Origin: an uncultured Mycoplasmatota bacterium | Lineage (GTDB): Bacteria; Bacillota_I; Bacilli_A; RF39; UBA660 | Reading direction: 5' to 3' | NCBI GenBank assembly: GCA_900556025.1 | Contig: USNG01000011.1 | Span: 1 to 41,266 of the forward strand | DNA length: 41,266 bases | Shown here: piece after piece, positions 39,679 through 41,266 of the stretch | Layout: every line of letters begins with the position of its first letter | Numbering within the stretch: position 1 is the stretch's first letter | Translations under genes and position numbers: made by a program | The notes under the pieces: generated by a model | Databases searched by the model: none | Told to the model about the DNA's origin: nothing | What the model saw: only the letters and a program-made list of their open reading frames with translations

Positions 39679-39705
39679 ATTATACATTAAAAAAAAATTT
39701 GTCAA
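39679..39705 (-). promoter_or_regulatory. Possible promoter of topA
   Basis: TTGACA (39700-39705) and TATAAT (39679-39684) match consensus, but the spacer is only 15 bases, shorter than usual. Confidence 0.5.
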
Positions 39706-39710
39706 GAAAT

Positions 39711-39741
39711 TAAAAAACAAGATGCACAAAAGACATCTTGT
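39711..39741 (-). terminator. Terminator of clpB
   Basis: ACAAGATG (39717-39724) and CATCTTGT (39734-39741) form the stem, followed by TTTTTAA on the minus strand. Confidence 0.85.
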
Positions 39742-39746
39742 TTATA

Positions 39747-41266
39747 CTAATCAATATTTAGTTTTCCATCAACGTAATCAACTTTAATATGAGTATTTTG
39801 TTTAATTTCATTATTAATAAGTTTACGAGCAATTAAAGTTTCAAGTTTATTATTTACAAGTCTTTTAAGAGGTCTTGCTCCATAATATGGATCATATCCA
39901 TTATCAATAAAGTAATCTTTAGCTGAATCACTTAATTCGATTTTGACATTTATATCACTTAATCTCTCTTCTATCTCACTAATAATTTTATCCAAAATCT
40001 CTCTTAAATCATCTTTAGAAAGTTTATCAAACACAATTATTTCATCAAGTCTATTTAAAAATTCTGGTCTAAAATATTTATTTAATTCACCTTTAACTTT
40101 ATCTTCTTCATTATCTATAACATATTCACTTCCAACATTAGAAGTCATAATAATAATTGTATTTTTAAAGTTAACAGTTCTACCATTTGAATCAGTAAGT
40201 CTTCCTTCATCAAGTATTTGTAAAAGTAAGTTAAGTACATCAGGATGTGCTTTCTCGATTTCATCAAAAAGTACTATTGAATAAGGATTTCTTCTAACTT
40301 TTTCAGTTAATTGTCCACCCTCTTCATATCCAACATATCCAGGAGCAGCACCTATTAATCTTGATACAGAATATTTTTCCATATATTCACTCATATCAAT
40401 TCTAACCATATGATGCTCATCATCAAATAACTCATAAGCAAGACTTCTAGCAACCTCTGTTTTACCTACACCAGTAGGACCTAAAAACATGAATGAACCA
40501 ATTGGTCTATTAGGATCTTTAATTCCACTTCTAGATCTTAAAATTGCATCACTAACAAGTTTTAAAGCTTTATCTTGACCTTTAACACGTTTTCTTAAAT
40601 TCTCTTCAAGATGTAATATTTTATCCTTCTCACTACTCATAAGTTTAGTAATTGGAATATTAGTCCATTTACTAATTACATTGGCTATATCTTCACTAGT
40701 TACAGTATCAGATAAAATACCTTCTTTTCCTTTTTGAGATAATTCTTGAAGTTTTTGTTGCAATTTAGGAAGAACTCCATTCTTAATTCTAGCAGCAGTT
40801 TCTAAATCATAATTATTTTTAGCCTCTTCAAACTCAAAAGTATATTTAGAAATATCAGATTTTATTTTCTTAATATCTTCATTAATAGATTTTTCTTCTT
40901 TCCATTTAGCACTTAGTTCTTGTTCTTCTCCTTTTAATGTATAAAGTTCATTATCAATCTTTTCAAGTCTTTTAATAGATAACTCATCTTTTTCTTTCTT
41001 TAAAGCTTCTTTTTCAACTTGTAAAGTTAATATTTTTCTAGTTATTTCATCAAGAGAAGTTGGGACACTATCCATTTGAACTCTAATAGTTGCACATGCT
41101 TCATCAACTAAATCAATTGCTTTATCAGGTAAAAATCTATCAGTAATATATCTATTTGATAATGTAGCAGCACTAACTAATGCTTTATCTTGTATAGTAA
41201 CTCCATGATAAATTTCAAATCTTTCTTTAAGTCCACGAAGTATTGTTATAGTATCTTCAACAGTTG
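39747..41266 (-). CDS. clpB: ClpB disaggregase, 3' part (start lies beyond the window)
   Basis: The frame runs to the window edge, so the first half is missing. The visible protein begins in the end of the first AAA+ domain (LPDKAIDLVDEACATIR). The coiled-coil middle domain follows (EITRKILTLQVEKEALKKEKDEL ... YDLETAARIKNGVLPKLQQKL). The second AAA+ domain has Walker A GPTGVGKTEV, Walker B IVLFDEIEKAH and the sensor region GARPLKRLVNNKLE. The middle domain marks ClpB rather than ClpA or ClpC. With DnaK it rescues aggregated proteins. The ATG at 41075 is internal. Confidence 0.96.
   Translation of the reverse strand, partial: TVEDTITILRGLKERFEIYHGVTIQDKALVSAATLSNRYITDRFLPDKAIDLVDEACATIRVQMDSVPTSLDEITRKILTLQVEKEALKKEKDELSIKRLEKIDNELYTLKGEEQELSAKWKEEKSINEDIKKIKSDISKYTFEFEEAKNNYDLETAARIKNGVLPKLQQKLQELSQKGKEGILSDTVTSEDIANVISKWTNIPITKLMSSEKDKILHLEENLRKRVKGQDKALKLVSDAILRSRSGIKDPNRPIGSFMFLGPTGVGKTEVARSLAYELFDDEHHMVRIDMSEYMEKYSVSRLIGAAPGYVGYEEGGQLTEKVRRNPYSIVLFDEIEKAHPDVLNLLLQILDEGRLTDSNGRTVNFKNTIIIMTSNVGSEYVIDNEEDKVKGELNKYFRPEFLNRLDEIIVFDKLSKDDLREILDKIISEIEERLSDINVKIELSDSAKDYFIDNGYDPYYGARPLKRLVNNKLETLIARKLINNEIKQNTHIKVDYVDGKLNID

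Noticed and set aside
4170..41266. TGA recoded as tryptophan (mycoplasma code)
   Set aside because: Several genes end at TGA just before terminators or at sensible lengths, and tryptophans are encoded by TGG, so the standard code applies.

Overview
The window is a very AT-rich stretch of a bacterial chromosome. TGA is used as a stop codon (for example at 4860, 18460 and 22542), so the code is the standard bacterial one. Gene content and order (recU-ponA, cca-dnaD-nth, rpsU-yqeY, ylbD-ylbE, murG-ftsQ/divIB, a tyrosine T-box, C4-type L33) point to a wall-bearing member of the Bacilli/Erysipelotrichia side of the Bacillota. My best guess is an uncultured, gut-type, reduced-genome lineage of the RF39 kind; that placement is inference.

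Layout. (1) 1-2093: right-hand end of an integrated mobile element, with a truncated ImmA/IrrE-like protease, a PH-domain membrane protein and an intact tyrosine recombinase. It abuts the 3' end of the tmRNA gene (2094-2447, minus), the probable attachment site. (2) 2448-11614: core and lineage genes, including a CDP-alcohol phosphatidyltransferase, a thioredoxin-like/EIIB-like pair, a YkgJ-like cysteine-cluster protein, a degenerate metallophosphoesterase with a CPBP protease, a T-box-controlled dut-tyrS unit, a tandem pair of coiled-coil membrane proteins, and rpmG-efp. (3) 11702-13953: plus-strand SDR and YnbB-type PLP enzyme, then a small DUF2624-like gene behind a hairpin that contains its Shine-Dalgarno sequence. 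(4) 13967-26035: four pilin-like genes (13967, 16567, 17241, 24106) interspersed with nfo, ylbE-ylbD, ftsQ-murG, a plsC-acyl-CoA ligase-plsC operon and an intact metallophosphoesterase. (5) 26085-41266: translation genes (yqeY, rpsU, tsf, rpsB), a tandem pair of signal-peptide/two-helix membrane proteins, recU-ponA facing nth-dnaD-cca, then hup, topA and the 3' part of clpB.

The most unusual features are these. The four pilin-like genes have a conserved N-terminal stalk and very different surface domains; one has lost the prepilin peptidase signal. One of them (13967-15583) sits between 41-bp direct repeats, each of which still encodes the C-terminal codons of both flanking convergent genes, so it looks like an insertion into a once tail-to-tail gene pair. 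The 29548/30930 pair shares a VirB2-like two-helix domain with invariant cysteines. Four genes appear to start at or within a base or two of their transcription start (leaderless).

Apart from the tmRNA and T-box regions there is no gene-free stretch over 300 bases. No tRNA, rRNA, CRISPR array or insertion sequence was seen.
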